Assembly (NCBI RefSeq): GCF_004216715.1
Contig: NZ_SGXG01000001.1
Location: 4,840,501 to 4,904,500 of the forward strand
Direction: 5' to 3'
Source: Cecembia calidifontis
GTDB lineage: Bacteria > Bacteroidota > Bacteroidia > Cytophagales > Cyclobacteriaceae
Length of the DNA stretch: 64,000 bases
Shown: positions 54,605-63,116 of the stretch, in pieces
Layout of the letters: each line of letters begins with the position of its first letter
Position numbering within the stretch: the first letter of the stretch is position 1
Made by a program: the position numbers and the translations under genes
The notes under the pieces: generated by a model
Database searches by the model: none
What the model was told of the DNA's origin: nothing
The model's input: only the letters and a program-made list of their open reading frames with translations

Positions 54605-55759
54605 ATGACATTACTCCAAAAAAGGAGGATAGCCCTTGGCAGTCTGTTTTTCATAGCAGGTCTTTGTTTTGCATCATGGGCTTCCAGAATTCCGGACATT
54701 CAAGTAAAATTCAACTTATCAGAAGCGCAGTTAGGGACTTTATTATTAGGATTGCCGATAGGTTCATTAGTGGCTTTACCTTTGGCAGGATGGGCAGTTC
54801 ACCGATTTGGGAGCAGAAATGTCATTTTGGCCAGCAGTGCAGGATATATGACTTTTTTACCCCTGATTGGTTTTAGTGATTCCATATTCATGCTTATTCC
54901 CGTAATTATGGTGTTCGGCATGATCGGAAATATGATGAACATTTCCCTTAACACCCAAGCACTTGCATTGGAGGATAGCTATGGAAGGAGTATCCTGGCA
55001 TCTTTTCATGGACTTTGGAGCTTGGCAGGCTTTACAGGGGCAGGAATAGGTGCGGGAATGATCTACTTTGATATTTTACCCAAGTTCCATTATTTGGTCA
55101 TAGCATTTATCGTGGCCAGCACGGTCTTTTTGGCCAAATCCTTTTTGATCAATGAGTCCAGAGCAGGAGGAGGTGGTGGATTGGTTCTCAAAAAACCCGA
55201 TGATTTACTATTACGCATAGGGCTTATAGCTTTCCTGGGTATGTTGGCAGAAGGCTGTATGTTTGATTGGAGTGGGGTGTACTTCAAAAAAGTGGTGGAA
55301 ATAGAACCCGGGCTAGTTGCTTTAGGTTACGTCTCCTTTATGGGGGCTATGGCAAGCGGAAGGTTTGTCACTGACCGGATAATCAATAAAATAGGAAAGA
55401 TAAAAATGCTCCGCTTCAGTGGAAGCTTGATTTTCTTGGGACTATCCCTGTCGGTATTGTTCCCCTTACCGGTTGCGGCGACCTTAGGCTTCTTGATGGT
55501 AGGCTTCGGGGTGGCAGCCATTATTCCCATTGCTTACAGCACAGCCGGTAGGTCCAAATTGTACTCTCCGGGCGTAGCACTTGCCATGGTCTCCACCATC
55601 TCATTCTTTGGCTTTCTTTTGGGGCCACCTTTGATAGGATACATTGCTGAATTGTTTAATCTGAAAGCTTCCTTTACACTTGTTGCTATAACCGGATTGG
55701 GAATTGCTATATTGTCATCTGTGCGACTTGAAGTTTTTACAAAAGAAGGGATACAATGA
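54605..55759 (+). CDS. MFS transporter (YbjJ-like)
   Basis: ATG 54605 (384 aa) follows a TTG at 54602 and is preferred. About 12 spans; the start (FFIAGLCFASWASRIPDIQ) and the LALEDSYGRSILASFHGLWSLAGFTGAGIGAG segment resemble E. coli YbjJ-type permeases. The substrate is unknown. It overlaps the thioesterase gene by 4 bp (ATGA), so the two are translated together, although their functions seem unrelated. The pair interrupts the sulfur island between YeeE and tsdA. Confidence 0.85.
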   Translation: MTLLQKRRIALGSLFFIAGLCFASWASRIPDIQVKFNLSEAQLGTLLLGLPIGSLVALPLAGWAVHRFGSRNVILASSAGYMTFLPLIGFSDSIFMLIPVIMVFGMIGNMMNISLNTQALALEDSYGRSILASFHGLWSLAGFTGAGIGAGMIYFDILPKFHYLVIAFIVASTVFLAKSFLINESRAGGGGGLVLKKPDDLLLRIGLIAFLGMLAEGCMFDWSGVYFKKVVEIEPGLVALGYVSFMGAMASGRFVTDRIINKIGKIKMLRFSGSLIFLGLSLSVLFPLPVAATLGFLMVGFGVAAIIPIAYSTAGRSKLYSPGVALAMVSTISFFGFLLGPPLIGYIAELFNLKASFTLVAITGLGIAILSSVRLEVFTKEGIQ

Positions 55760-56484
55760 ACCATAATAATCCGGACAGTTTTCAATTTGAAAAAGAATTC
55801 GAAGTACTTTCTTTTCAGATTGACCCATCGGGGAAGTTGCGCTGGTCTGCTTTGGCGGATCTGCTCCAAGAAGTAGCTTGGAAGCATGCGGATAGTAGGG
55901 ACTTTGGCCAAAAACTATTCGACCAGGGCTTTATGTGGGTATTGTCCCGCTTTGATATTCAGGTCAACGAAATGCCATCTTGGGGGGACATCATCAAAAT
56001 CGAAACTGCCGGTAGGGGAATCAATAAACTTTTTGCTTTAAGAGAATTTAGAGTAAGCAACAAAGAAAAAGTATTGGCAAAGGCTATGTCTGCATGGTTA
56101 TTATTGGACATCGATAAAAAACGGCCACAAAGACCTGAAAAGGTCTTGCCCTCTGAACTATTTCAGCCCAACTTGGATGAAAAAATACTTCCTGAAAAAG
56201 TGCCTGCCCCGAATCATTCCATTGTTGCAAGAAATTTTCATGTCAACTACTCAGACCTGGACATGAATAACCATGTCAACAATGTGAGCTACATCCGCTG
56301 GATTGAAGATTTTTGTATGGAAAACAAATTCCCCTTCCGGAGCTTGATCATTAACTATCAATCAGAAGCCCTCTTGGGAGAAAATATTGAAATCAATTTT
56401 GAAAAGGATTTCAACAAATGTGTCATTTCCGGGATAAGCAATGGAAGAATGGTTTTTACTTCCTCTGTCTACAAAAAATCTTAA
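55756..56484 (+). CDS. Acyl-ACP thioesterase (FatA-like)
   Basis: A 242-residue double hotdog protein of the acyl-ACP thioesterase family. The N-terminal hotdog starts with FEVLSFQIDPSGKLRWSALAD, and the second has the catalytic segment SDLDMNNHVNNVSYIRWIEDF (about residues 160-180), with Asn-His as in FatA. It releases fatty acids from ACP. It is coupled to the MFS gene by an ATGA overlap. The link to the neighbouring sulfur genes is unclear. Confidence 0.9.
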   Translation: MNHNNPDSFQFEKEFEVLSFQIDPSGKLRWSALADLLQEVAWKHADSRDFGQKLFDQGFMWVLSRFDIQVNEMPSWGDIIKIETAGRGINKLFALREFRVSNKEKVLAKAMSAWLLLDIDKKRPQRPEKVLPSELFQPNLDEKILPEKVPAPNHSIVARNFHVNYSDLDMNNHVNNVSYIRWIEDFCMENKFPFRSLIINYQSEALLGENIEINFEKDFNKCVISGISNGRMVFTSSVYKKS

Positions 56485-56523
56485 TTTCCAGCTATTTTTT
56501 TGTAAATTTTACCTTTCGGATTA

Positions 56524-56569
56524 TGTGATGAAAATCACAGCTTGAAACCCTTTAAATGGGCCATCTTTG
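56524..56569 (+). promoter_or_regulatory. Crp/Fnr-type site before tsdA
   Basis: TGTGATGAAAATCACA (56524-56539) is a perfect TGTGA-N6-TCACA match to the CRP consensus. The centre is 30.5 bp before CATCTTTG (56562-56569), one mismatch from TAnnTTTG. The ATG is 24 bp after the box. The best site of the set. Confidence 0.7.
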
Positions 56570-56593
56570 TTATGTTTTAGAGTGTAATCTCCC

Positions 56594-57658
56594 ATGAAAG
56601 ACTTCTTCCAGCCATTTGTAAAATTATTAACCTTGATGGTAGGCCTACTGGTTACCATCTCATTACTTACAGCAGTTCTGATCGGTGTAGTGATATTTGT
56701 CTTCAGTGGAGGGTCCCTACCTTCCCTTCAAGAGCAAGCAACACCTCAATTAGCCGCAGTAGAAACTGAAACATACAGGGGGGTAGTGCCTAAAGAAGGC
56801 ATGTGGAAAGCACCTGATTGGAGCACGGTAGATCAGGAACCCAATGCAGAAGACATCAAATATGGAAGGGAATTGATTGCCAATACATCCACTTATCTGG
56901 GACCAAACGGAAAGGTAAAAAAGATGTCCAATGGCATGAACTGTCAAAACTGCCATCTCAGTGCAGGAACTGCGCCTTTGGGCAATAATTATGGAGCAGT
57001 TGCTTCCACCTATCCCAAAGTCCGGGCAAGGTCCGGACAGATGGAAGATATTCCAAAAAGGATCAATGACTGTTTTGAGAGGAGTTTGAATGGAAAGCCA
57101 TTGGAACGTAACAGTAAAGAAATGATAGCCATGGTAGCCTATATGGAATGGCTGGGCAAAGATGTCTCTAAAGGGGAAAGCCCCAAAGGATCGGGAATCT
57201 ATGAATTACCATTCCTTGACCGTGCTGCCGATCCTATCAAAGGAAAAGCAGTATACGCCCAACAATGTCAAAGTTGCCATATGGAAGACGGCCAAGGCAT
57301 GATGAAACCTGATAAGACGGGCTATACCTATCCACCGCTATGGGGAGATAACAGCTACAATCAAGGTGCTGGTTTATTCAGGATGTCCAGATTTGCAGGT
57401 TATGTCAAAACCAACATGCCTTTAGGGGCAACCTTTGAAAGGCCGATGCTCACAGATGAAGAAGCCTGGGATGTAGCAGCTTATGTCAATTCTATGCCAA
57501 GACCGGGCAAAGACCTGAGTAAAGACTGGCCGGATATATCCAAAAAACCAATCGATCACCCATTTGGTCCGTTCACTGACGGATTCACCGAAGAGCAGCA
57601 TAAGTTCGGTCCCTTCAAGCCTATCGTTGAGGCCAGGGCACAGCAAGCTTCAAAATGA
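56594..57658 (+). CDS. tsdA: TsdA-like diheme thiosulfate dehydrogenase
   Basis: A 354-residue exported diheme cytochrome c. An uncleaved anchor is likely (about residues 12-38). Haem 1 is C117-Q-N-C120-H121, haem 2 is C225-Q-S-C228-H229. The R-I-N-D-C160-F-E-R-S-L-N-G motif has the Cys which in Allochromatium TsdA (Cys96) is the unusual axial ligand of the active-site haem; M275 in VKTNMP is a candidate second-haem ligand. Thiosulfate is oxidised to tetrathionate, with electrons to the respiratory chain; the reverse reaction is possible. The stop overlaps the next gene by 4 bp. Thiosulfate oxidation is rarely described in Bacteroidota. Confidence 0.88.
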   Translation: MKDFFQPFVKLLTLMVGLLVTISLLTAVLIGVVIFVFSGGSLPSLQEQATPQLAAVETETYRGVVPKEGMWKAPDWSTVDQEPNAEDIKYGRELIANTSTYLGPNGKVKKMSNGMNCQNCHLSAGTAPLGNNYGAVASTYPKVRARSGQMEDIPKRINDCFERSLNGKPLERNSKEMIAMVAYMEWLGKDVSKGESPKGSGIYELPFLDRAADPIKGKAVYAQQCQSCHMEDGQGMMKPDKTGYTYPPLWGDNSYNQGAGLFRMSRFAGYVKTNMPLGATFERPMLTDEEAWDVAAYVNSMPRPGKDLSKDWPDISKKPIDHPFGPFTDGFTEEQHKFGPFKPIVEARAQQASK

Positions 57659-59034
57659 AATCACTGATTATCACGCTTACTATATTTTCATTATCCTTCG
57701 CGCAGAGTTTTGCAAAGGATACTGAACCCGAGAACAGCAAGGCCAAGAGTCCCATTCAGGGCACCATTGGCCTGCGTTCTTTTTGGATGTCCACCAGCTA
57801 TTGGGAGGATTTTAAAGACGATTATGCCTTGGGACAAAGTGCATATCTTCAACTGAAAACCAAATCTTACAAAGGCTTTTCCGCTGTAGGAAGATATACG
57901 GTATTTGGAAATGTATGGAGTTCGGACCTTTTGGAAAGAGATCCCGTTACAAGAAACTTCAATCGGTATGAAGTGGGCCTTTTTGATGTACTGGATCCAT
58001 CAGACAGATTTTTCGGAAAAGTAGAGGAATTACAGATCCGGTTTGATTCAGAAAAATTCAACGCTGTTTTGGGAAGAATGGACATCAATACCCCATTTAT
58101 AAATCCTCAGGACGGAAGACTCTCACCCACCTATGTGGAAGGCTTAAGATTAAAGTATAGACCCAATAGCAAAAACAGCTTCTCCGCTGATGTCATCGGG
58201 CGTATGAGTCCAAGATCTACTTCCAGATGGTTTGACATCGGAGAAACTATCGGAATTTATCCTGTTGGTCAAAGTGAGTTTGGAATGCCCTCCAAATATC
58301 AGGGAAATACCAAAAGCGATTTCTTTACTGTGTTAGACTGGCAACACAAATTTGACCAAAACCTGCAGCTTCAGGTCAACCATACCCTTGTAGACAATAT
58401 TTCCAGTACTTACCTGACTCAGGTAGTTAAAGACTGGGATCTTAAAAACAGCTCCAACAAACTCGTCACAGGTTTGCAGGCTATTGTGCAACATGGAGTA
58501 GGCGAAGGGGGCAATCCTGAACCAGAAAAACGTTTCAAAAACCCCGGAGACCTGAATATGGTCATCAGTGCAAGGTTGGGTATCAAAAATCCGAGATCGA
58601 TCCTTTACTTCAACTATACCAGGATTGACGGTAAAGGCCGCTTCATCAATCCAAGAGAATGGGGAAGGGATCCCTTTTTCACCTTTATTCCAAGGGAAAG
58701 AAATGAAGGGTACAACCAAGTGGATGCCTTTACTACCTATTATCAGAGAAATCTCCCAGAAAAAGGATTACAATTATATGGGTTTGCGGGGCTTCATTTC
58801 CTTCCTGACCCTGCCAATGCCGAACTCAATAAATATGCATTTCCTTCCTATGCTCAGGCTAACCTTGGAACAAAATTTAGCCCAAAAGACTGGGGGAAAG
58901 GACTTGACTTTCATTTTATCCTGATGAGTAAACTCAACCTGATATCGGGAGAGATGAAACCGCAATGGATTTACAACAAGGTCAATATGGTTCACGTAAA
59001 CTTTATAGTCAACTACACTTTGCAATGGAACTAG
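57655..59034 (+). CDS. Outer-membrane channel protein, second copy, coupled to tsdA
   Basis: A 459-residue exported protein (signal about 1-21, LTIFSLSFAQSFAKD). Beta-rich barrel sequence ends in NFIVNYTLQWN, the C-terminal aromatic needed for outer-membrane assembly. It is a paralogue of 51732-53126: start LRSFWMST, shared RFINPREWGRDPFF and RERNEGYNQVD in the middle. Start codon overlaps the tsdA stop by 4 bp, so it is made with TsdA and may admit thiosulfate or release tetrathionate (inference). Confidence 0.75.
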   Translation: MKSLIITLTIFSLSFAQSFAKDTEPENSKAKSPIQGTIGLRSFWMSTSYWEDFKDDYALGQSAYLQLKTKSYKGFSAVGRYTVFGNVWSSDLLERDPVTRNFNRYEVGLFDVLDPSDRFFGKVEELQIRFDSEKFNAVLGRMDINTPFINPQDGRLSPTYVEGLRLKYRPNSKNSFSADVIGRMSPRSTSRWFDIGETIGIYPVGQSEFGMPSKYQGNTKSDFFTVLDWQHKFDQNLQLQVNHTLVDNISSTYLTQVVKDWDLKNSSNKLVTGLQAIVQHGVGEGGNPEPEKRFKNPGDLNMVISARLGIKNPRSILYFNYTRIDGKGRFINPREWGRDPFFTFIPRERNEGYNQVDAFTTYYQRNLPEKGLQLYGFAGLHFLPDPANAELNKYAFPSYAQANLGTKFSPKDWGKGLDFHFILMSKLNLISGEMKPQWIYNKVNMVHVNFIVNYTLQWN

Positions 59035-59360
59035 ATTTGCAATATTCAGTCCAAGAATTTGAAGAGATGCTGCAGCAAAAACCTGCCGTGATGGTCTATT
59101 TTTATCAGGAAACCTGCGGCGTATGCAAAATCCTTTTCCCAAAAGTAAAGGAATTGGTAGAAGACAAATTCCCTCAAATTGAACTGATCGTATTGGAGGC
59201 AGAAAAAAACAAAGAGCTGGCAGCACAATTGCGCATGCTGGCAGTCCCTGGGATCTTAATATATTTTGACGGAAAGGAGTTCTTTCGTTCTAATGGGCTG
59301 ATTACCCTTCATGAGCTGGAAAGAAAGGTAGAAAGGCCTTATCTTCTGTTTTTCAGCTAA
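59025..59360 (+). CDS. Thioredoxin-like protein of the tsdA operon
   Basis: ATG 59025 (111 aa) overlaps the porin stop by 10 bp, so translation is coupled. The fold is thioredoxin-like, with active site C31-G-V-C34 in YFYQETCGVCKILFPK and the cis-Pro in LAVPGILIYFDG. The CGVC site differs from the usual CGPC. No leader is present, so it is cytoplasmic. Together with the porin and TsdA it suggests a redox partner of the sulfur operon. Confidence 0.88.
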   Translation: MELDLQYSVQEFEEMLQQKPAVMVYFYQETCGVCKILFPKVKELVEDKFPQIELIVLEAEKNKELAAQLRMLAVPGILIYFDGKEFFRSNGLITLHELERKVERPYLLFFS

Positions 59361-59428
59361 ACCCGAATCATGCATTTTGGTTAAAAAATCTTCTCCAATC
59401 GGTATTAATACGCATCATGAATAGAAAA

Positions 59429-59464
59429 AAGCCCGCCGAGTTTTCTGGGAACTCGGCGGGCTTT
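59429..59464. terminator. Strong bidirectional terminator
   Basis: AAAGCCCGCCGAGTT and AACTCGGCGGGCTTT form a 15-bp stem around TTCTGGG, with A-rich and T-rich flanks. It ends the tsdA operon and the convergent M3 peptidase gene. Confidence 0.95.
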
Positions 59465-59497
59465 ATTCCTAAATCCGCATTATACAATCCGAAATTC

Positions 59498-61633
59498 TTA
59501 TTTGGTCCTGTCTACTTTTACCTGATCCAGGCCTCTTTTTCTTAGCAGTGCATCAATTTTAGGTTCAGCACCGCGGAAATTAACATACATGTTCATGGGC
59601 TCGTCTGTGCCACCTCTTTCCAGGATTTCTTTACGGAAAGCCAATGCTTTCTCTTGGTTGAACAATTCCGTTTCTTTAAATGCCTGGAAGGCATCAGTAT
59701 CCAATACCCCTGACCAGATATAACTGTAATAACCGGAAGAATAGCCACCGGAGAAGATATGCTGGAAATAGCTGCTTCGGTATCTTGGAATGATTTCACC
59801 GATCAAACCGATTTTTTCCATGGATGCATTTTCAAAAGTTCTGGCATCCACCTGAATGGGTGAAGTTTGGGTATGGTAATCCAAGTCCAAAAAAGAAGCG
59901 GCCAAATATTCTGTTGTGGCAAATCCCTGGCCGAAAGTCCCGCTGTTTTTCAGCTTTTCAATCAGTGCATCAGGAATAACTTCACCGGTTTGGTAATGAA
60001 AGGCATACTGCTTCAACACTTCAGGCTCAGTGGCCCAATTCTCCATAATTTGAGATGGTAATTCCACAAAATCTCTCGGTACAGAGGTACCCGCCAAGCT
60101 TCTATACTGCACATTGGAAAGAAGGCCATGAAGGGCATGTCCAAATTCATGGAAGAAAGTAGTCACTTCATCAAAGGTCAGAAGTGCAGGTGCATTACCG
60201 GTAGGTTTGGAGAAGTTGCAGACAATGGAAATCACCGGGGCCTTTCTTTCACCATTGACTGTCTTTTGAGGTCTGTAGGAAGTCATCCAGGCCCCTCCCC
60301 TTTTGGAAGCTCTCGGATGGAAGTCCATATACAATACCCCAACATGCGTACCGTCTGCCTCTTTTACCTCATATGCTTTGGCTTCGGGATGATATGTAGG
60401 TATATTTTTGATTTCAGTAAATGTCAGGCCAAACAGTTTATTCACGACCATGAACACCCCGTCCTGTACTTTGTCCAATGCAAAATAAGGCTTAACTTCC
60501 TGTTCATCCAGATCAAATTTCTGCTTGCGCAGTTTTTCTTCATAATACCTCCAGTCCCAAGGCTCCAACTTGAAATCTTTACCCTCTGCAGCTATCATGG
60601 CCTGCATCTCATCCCTTTCCTGCTTGGCTTTGGCCAAAGCAGGTGTCCATAACTGATTCAACAACTTGTAAACGTTATCTGCATTTTTGGCCATACTTTC
60701 TTCCAGGACATAATCAGCATGCGTAGCATATCCCAATAGATTGGCTTTTTGGAGCCTAAGGTTGGCCATTTCCATTAGGATTTCATTGTTGTTCTTATCA
60801 TTGGCCTGATCACCTCTGTTTTTATAGGCTTCCCATATCTGTTTCCTCAGCTCTCTGTTGTCTGCATACTGAAGGAAGGGCATCACGCTTGGGTTTTGAA
60901 GCGTAAACAACCATTTATCTTCCTCTCCTGCTGTTTCAGCATCCTGGAATGCCACATCCCTCAATTCTTGTGGAAGACCTGAAAGATCTGCTTCATTGTC
61001 AATGAACAGCTTATAAGCATTGGTTTCCGCCAGTACATTTTGACCAAACTGAAGACTTAAAACTGACAACTTGCTGTTGATTTCTCTTAATTTTTCCTTA
61101 TCGGACTCATTCAGATTGGCACCGTTACGCACAAAAGCTTTGTAACTTTTCTCCAATAATTTATGCTGTTCCGCATTTAGACCATAGGTATCCTTGTTTT
61201 CCCAAACATGCTTCACCCTTTGAAATAACTTCTCGTTTAGGTTGATATTATCGCTGTGCTTGGAAAGCTCAGGAGCCATTTCTCTGGCTATTGCCTGAAG
61301 CTCATCATTGGTATTGGCTGAGTTCAGGTTACTAAATACGATACTTACCCTTGCCAGAAGTTCTCCTGAATTTTCCATCGCTTCGATGGTATTGGAAAAA
61401 GTCGGTTCCTCAGGATTGTTTACGATTGCGTCAATTTCCTCCTGATGCAAACGCATTCCTTCCCTCAAAGCAGGGGCGAAATGTTCATTTTTGATTTTGT
61501 CAAAAGGAGGTACTTCAAAAGGCGTATTGTACGCTTCAAAGAATGGGTTCATAGATTCAGATTGTTGCTCGCCTGTACCGCAGGATGACAACGCTGCTCC
61601 TGCGATGGCTAAAGCGATAAGTGATTTTTTCAT
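59498..61633 (-). CDS. M3-family metallopeptidase (oligopeptidase, Dcp-like), lipoprotein
   Basis: ATG 61633 (711 aa) is chosen: it gives a lipoprotein signal (LIALAIAGAALSSC), and a well-formed promoter at 61658-61686 would place the transcription start after the longer ATG 61660. The zinc site is HEFGHALHGLLSN, with the distal Glu in FVELPSQIMENW. The large helical body (about 40-480) forms the channel. It cleaves short peptides, dipeptidyl type, in the periplasm or at the outer membrane. No partner is needed. Confidence 0.93.
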   Translation of the reverse strand: MKKSLIALAIAGAALSSCGTGEQQSESMNPFFEAYNTPFEVPPFDKIKNEHFAPALREGMRLHQEEIDAIVNNPEEPTFSNTIEAMENSGELLARVSIVFSNLNSANTNDELQAIAREMAPELSKHSDNINLNEKLFQRVKHVWENKDTYGLNAEQHKLLEKSYKAFVRNGANLNESDKEKLREINSKLSVLSLQFGQNVLAETNAYKLFIDNEADLSGLPQELRDVAFQDAETAGEEDKWLFTLQNPSVMPFLQYADNRELRKQIWEAYKNRGDQANDKNNNEILMEMANLRLQKANLLGYATHADYVLEESMAKNADNVYKLLNQLWTPALAKAKQERDEMQAMIAAEGKDFKLEPWDWRYYEEKLRKQKFDLDEQEVKPYFALDKVQDGVFMVVNKLFGLTFTEIKNIPTYHPEAKAYEVKEADGTHVGVLYMDFHPRASKRGGAWMTSYRPQKTVNGERKAPVISIVCNFSKPTGNAPALLTFDEVTTFFHEFGHALHGLLSNVQYRSLAGTSVPRDFVELPSQIMENWATEPEVLKQYAFHYQTGEVIPDALIEKLKNSGTFGQGFATTEYLAASFLDLDYHTQTSPIQVDARTFENASMEKIGLIGEIIPRYRSSYFQHIFSGGYSSGYYSYIWSGVLDTDAFQAFKETELFNQEKALAFRKEILERGGTDEPMNMYVNFRGAEPKIDALLRKRGLDQVKVDRTK

Positions 61634-61657
61634 AAACGTCCTATTTGGGTTCGGGTG

Positions 61658-61686
61658 CAAATATAAGATTTGTAGCTAAATACAAA
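61658..61686 (-). promoter_or_regulatory. Promoter of the M3 peptidase gene
   Basis: On the minus strand, TTTG (61686-61683), a 17-bp spacer and TATATTTG (61665-61658) match the Bacteroidota consensus TTTG-N17/19-TAnnTTTG. It lies 24 bp before the ATG at 61633 and excludes the upstream start. Confidence 0.65.
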
Positions 61687-61810
61687 ACAATCATGATTAG
61701 TTTGGACGGGACGGCACGTTTGTATCTGGAACTAAAATGAGTTGGCTTTCAGTTCAGTCTCATAGGTAGAATTGAAAATGACAAAAGCAATCGAGGTTTT
61801 ATTTAAAAAA

Positions 61811-61842
61811 CTTGTGGCCAAAGGAAAGCAAGAATACCTTTG
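61811..61842 (+). promoter_or_regulatory. Promoter of the phosphodiesterase-haemoglobin operon
   Basis: CTTG (61811-61814), a 20-bp spacer and TACCTTTG (61835-61842), which fits TAnnTTTG exactly. The predicted start lies about 17 bp before ATG 61866 and supports that start over ATG 61812. Confidence 0.5.
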
Positions 61843-61865
61843 CCAGTATCCCTTTATCATCTGAA

Positions 61866-63116
61866 ATGAAAAGTCATCAATATTTCCCCTTATTATTATT
61901 GATATTCCTCGCTTTGACCTTTACAAGCAAAGCACAGGAAAAAGAACAGTATGTTATACTTATCTCCTTGGATGGATACCGCTACGATTACACAGAACGA
62001 TTTCAACCAGAAAACCTGAATAGATTTATAAAAGGTGGAACTGCGGCAGAGGCGATGATTCCTTCCTTCCCGAGCAAAACTTTCCCTAATCATTATACCA
62101 TTGCCACCGGTATGAAGCCTGAAAACCACGGATTGGTGGACAATGCTTTTTATGACCCCTACAAGGATCAAGTGTATGTGATCAATAACAGGGAAATTGT
62201 ACAGGATGGCTATTGGTATGGGGGTACCCCCCTATGGGTCTTGGCTGAGCAACAAGGCCTGACCACTGCCAGTTATTTCTTTGTGGGGACTGAAGCCCCT
62301 GTAAAGGGAATACAGCCAACTTATTTTTACAACTATGACGGAAATATACCTAACCTAACCAGAATTTCGAAGGTTTTTGAGTGGTTGATACTGCCGGAAG
62401 AGGAAAGACCCAGATTGATCACCTTATACTTTTCTGACATGGATGACATCGGCCATCGTTATGGACCTGATAATAATGAGCAACTGAGCATCAGACTACA
62501 TCGCTTAGATCGAGAGCTTGGAGCACTTTTTGAAGGCTTAAAAAGTTTTGATTTGGACATCAATGTATTCATTGTTTCGGATCACGGGATGACCAATGTC
62601 CCAAAGGTCAATCTCTTGAACCTGAACCATATTACAGATGGAATAGATGCCAAAGTCATAAATAATGGCGCATCTGCCCATCTTTATCTCAACAATCCTC
62701 TTGAGATAGAGGAAGTTTATCTGAAACTCAACAGCAAAGAAGGCCCTTTCAAAACCGTAAAAGTCCGTGAAAGGGAATATTACAAAAATATTGAAACATA
62801 CCGGCACAGAATGGGAGATCTCCTGATCCTTCCTGATTTGGGTTTTTACCTGGCCACCACCGTAGGAATGGTAGGCTACCAAAACCGGTCTGCCCTCTTC
62901 AAAACAGAGGTGTTCGGAGAACACGGTTACAGTCCGGAGTACCGGGACATGCACGGAATTTTTTATGCAAACGGCCCAAGGATAAAAGAAGGTCTAAAGA
63001 TCCCAACCTTTCAAAATATCCATGTTTATCCTGTAATCTGTGAGATTTTGGGATTAAAAATTCCGGAAGGAATAGATGGCGAACTGGAAGTTTTAAAACC
63101 TATCCTCAAAAACTAA
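61866..63116 (+). CDS. Exported type I phosphodiesterase/nucleotide pyrophosphatase (NPP-like)
   Basis: ATG 61866 (416 aa) gives a signal peptide (LLLLIFLALTFTSKAQ). The alkaline-phosphatase-superfamily metal ligand is SLDGYRYD, the catalytic Thr is in FPSKTFPNHYTIATG, and later ligands are in YFSDMDDIGHRYG and IVSDHGMTNVPK. Family members hydrolyse nucleotide diphosphates, phosphodiesters or phospholipid heads outside the cell. The substrate cannot be fixed. Its stop shares a base with the start of the haemoglobin gene, so the two are coupled. Confidence 0.9.
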   Translation: MKSHQYFPLLLLIFLALTFTSKAQEKEQYVILISLDGYRYDYTERFQPENLNRFIKGGTAAEAMIPSFPSKTFPNHYTIATGMKPENHGLVDNAFYDPYKDQVYVINNREIVQDGYWYGGTPLWVLAEQQGLTTASYFFVGTEAPVKGIQPTYFYNYDGNIPNLTRISKVFEWLILPEEERPRLITLYFSDMDDIGHRYGPDNNEQLSIRLHRLDRELGALFEGLKSFDLDINVFIVSDHGMTNVPKVNLLNLNHITDGIDAKVINNGASAHLYLNNPLEIEEVYLKLNSKEGPFKTVKVREREYYKNIETYRHRMGDLLILPDLGFYLATTVGMVGYQNRSALFKTEVFGEHGYSPEYRDMHGIFYANGPRIKEGLKIPTFQNIHVYPVICEILGLKIPEGIDGELEVLKPILKN

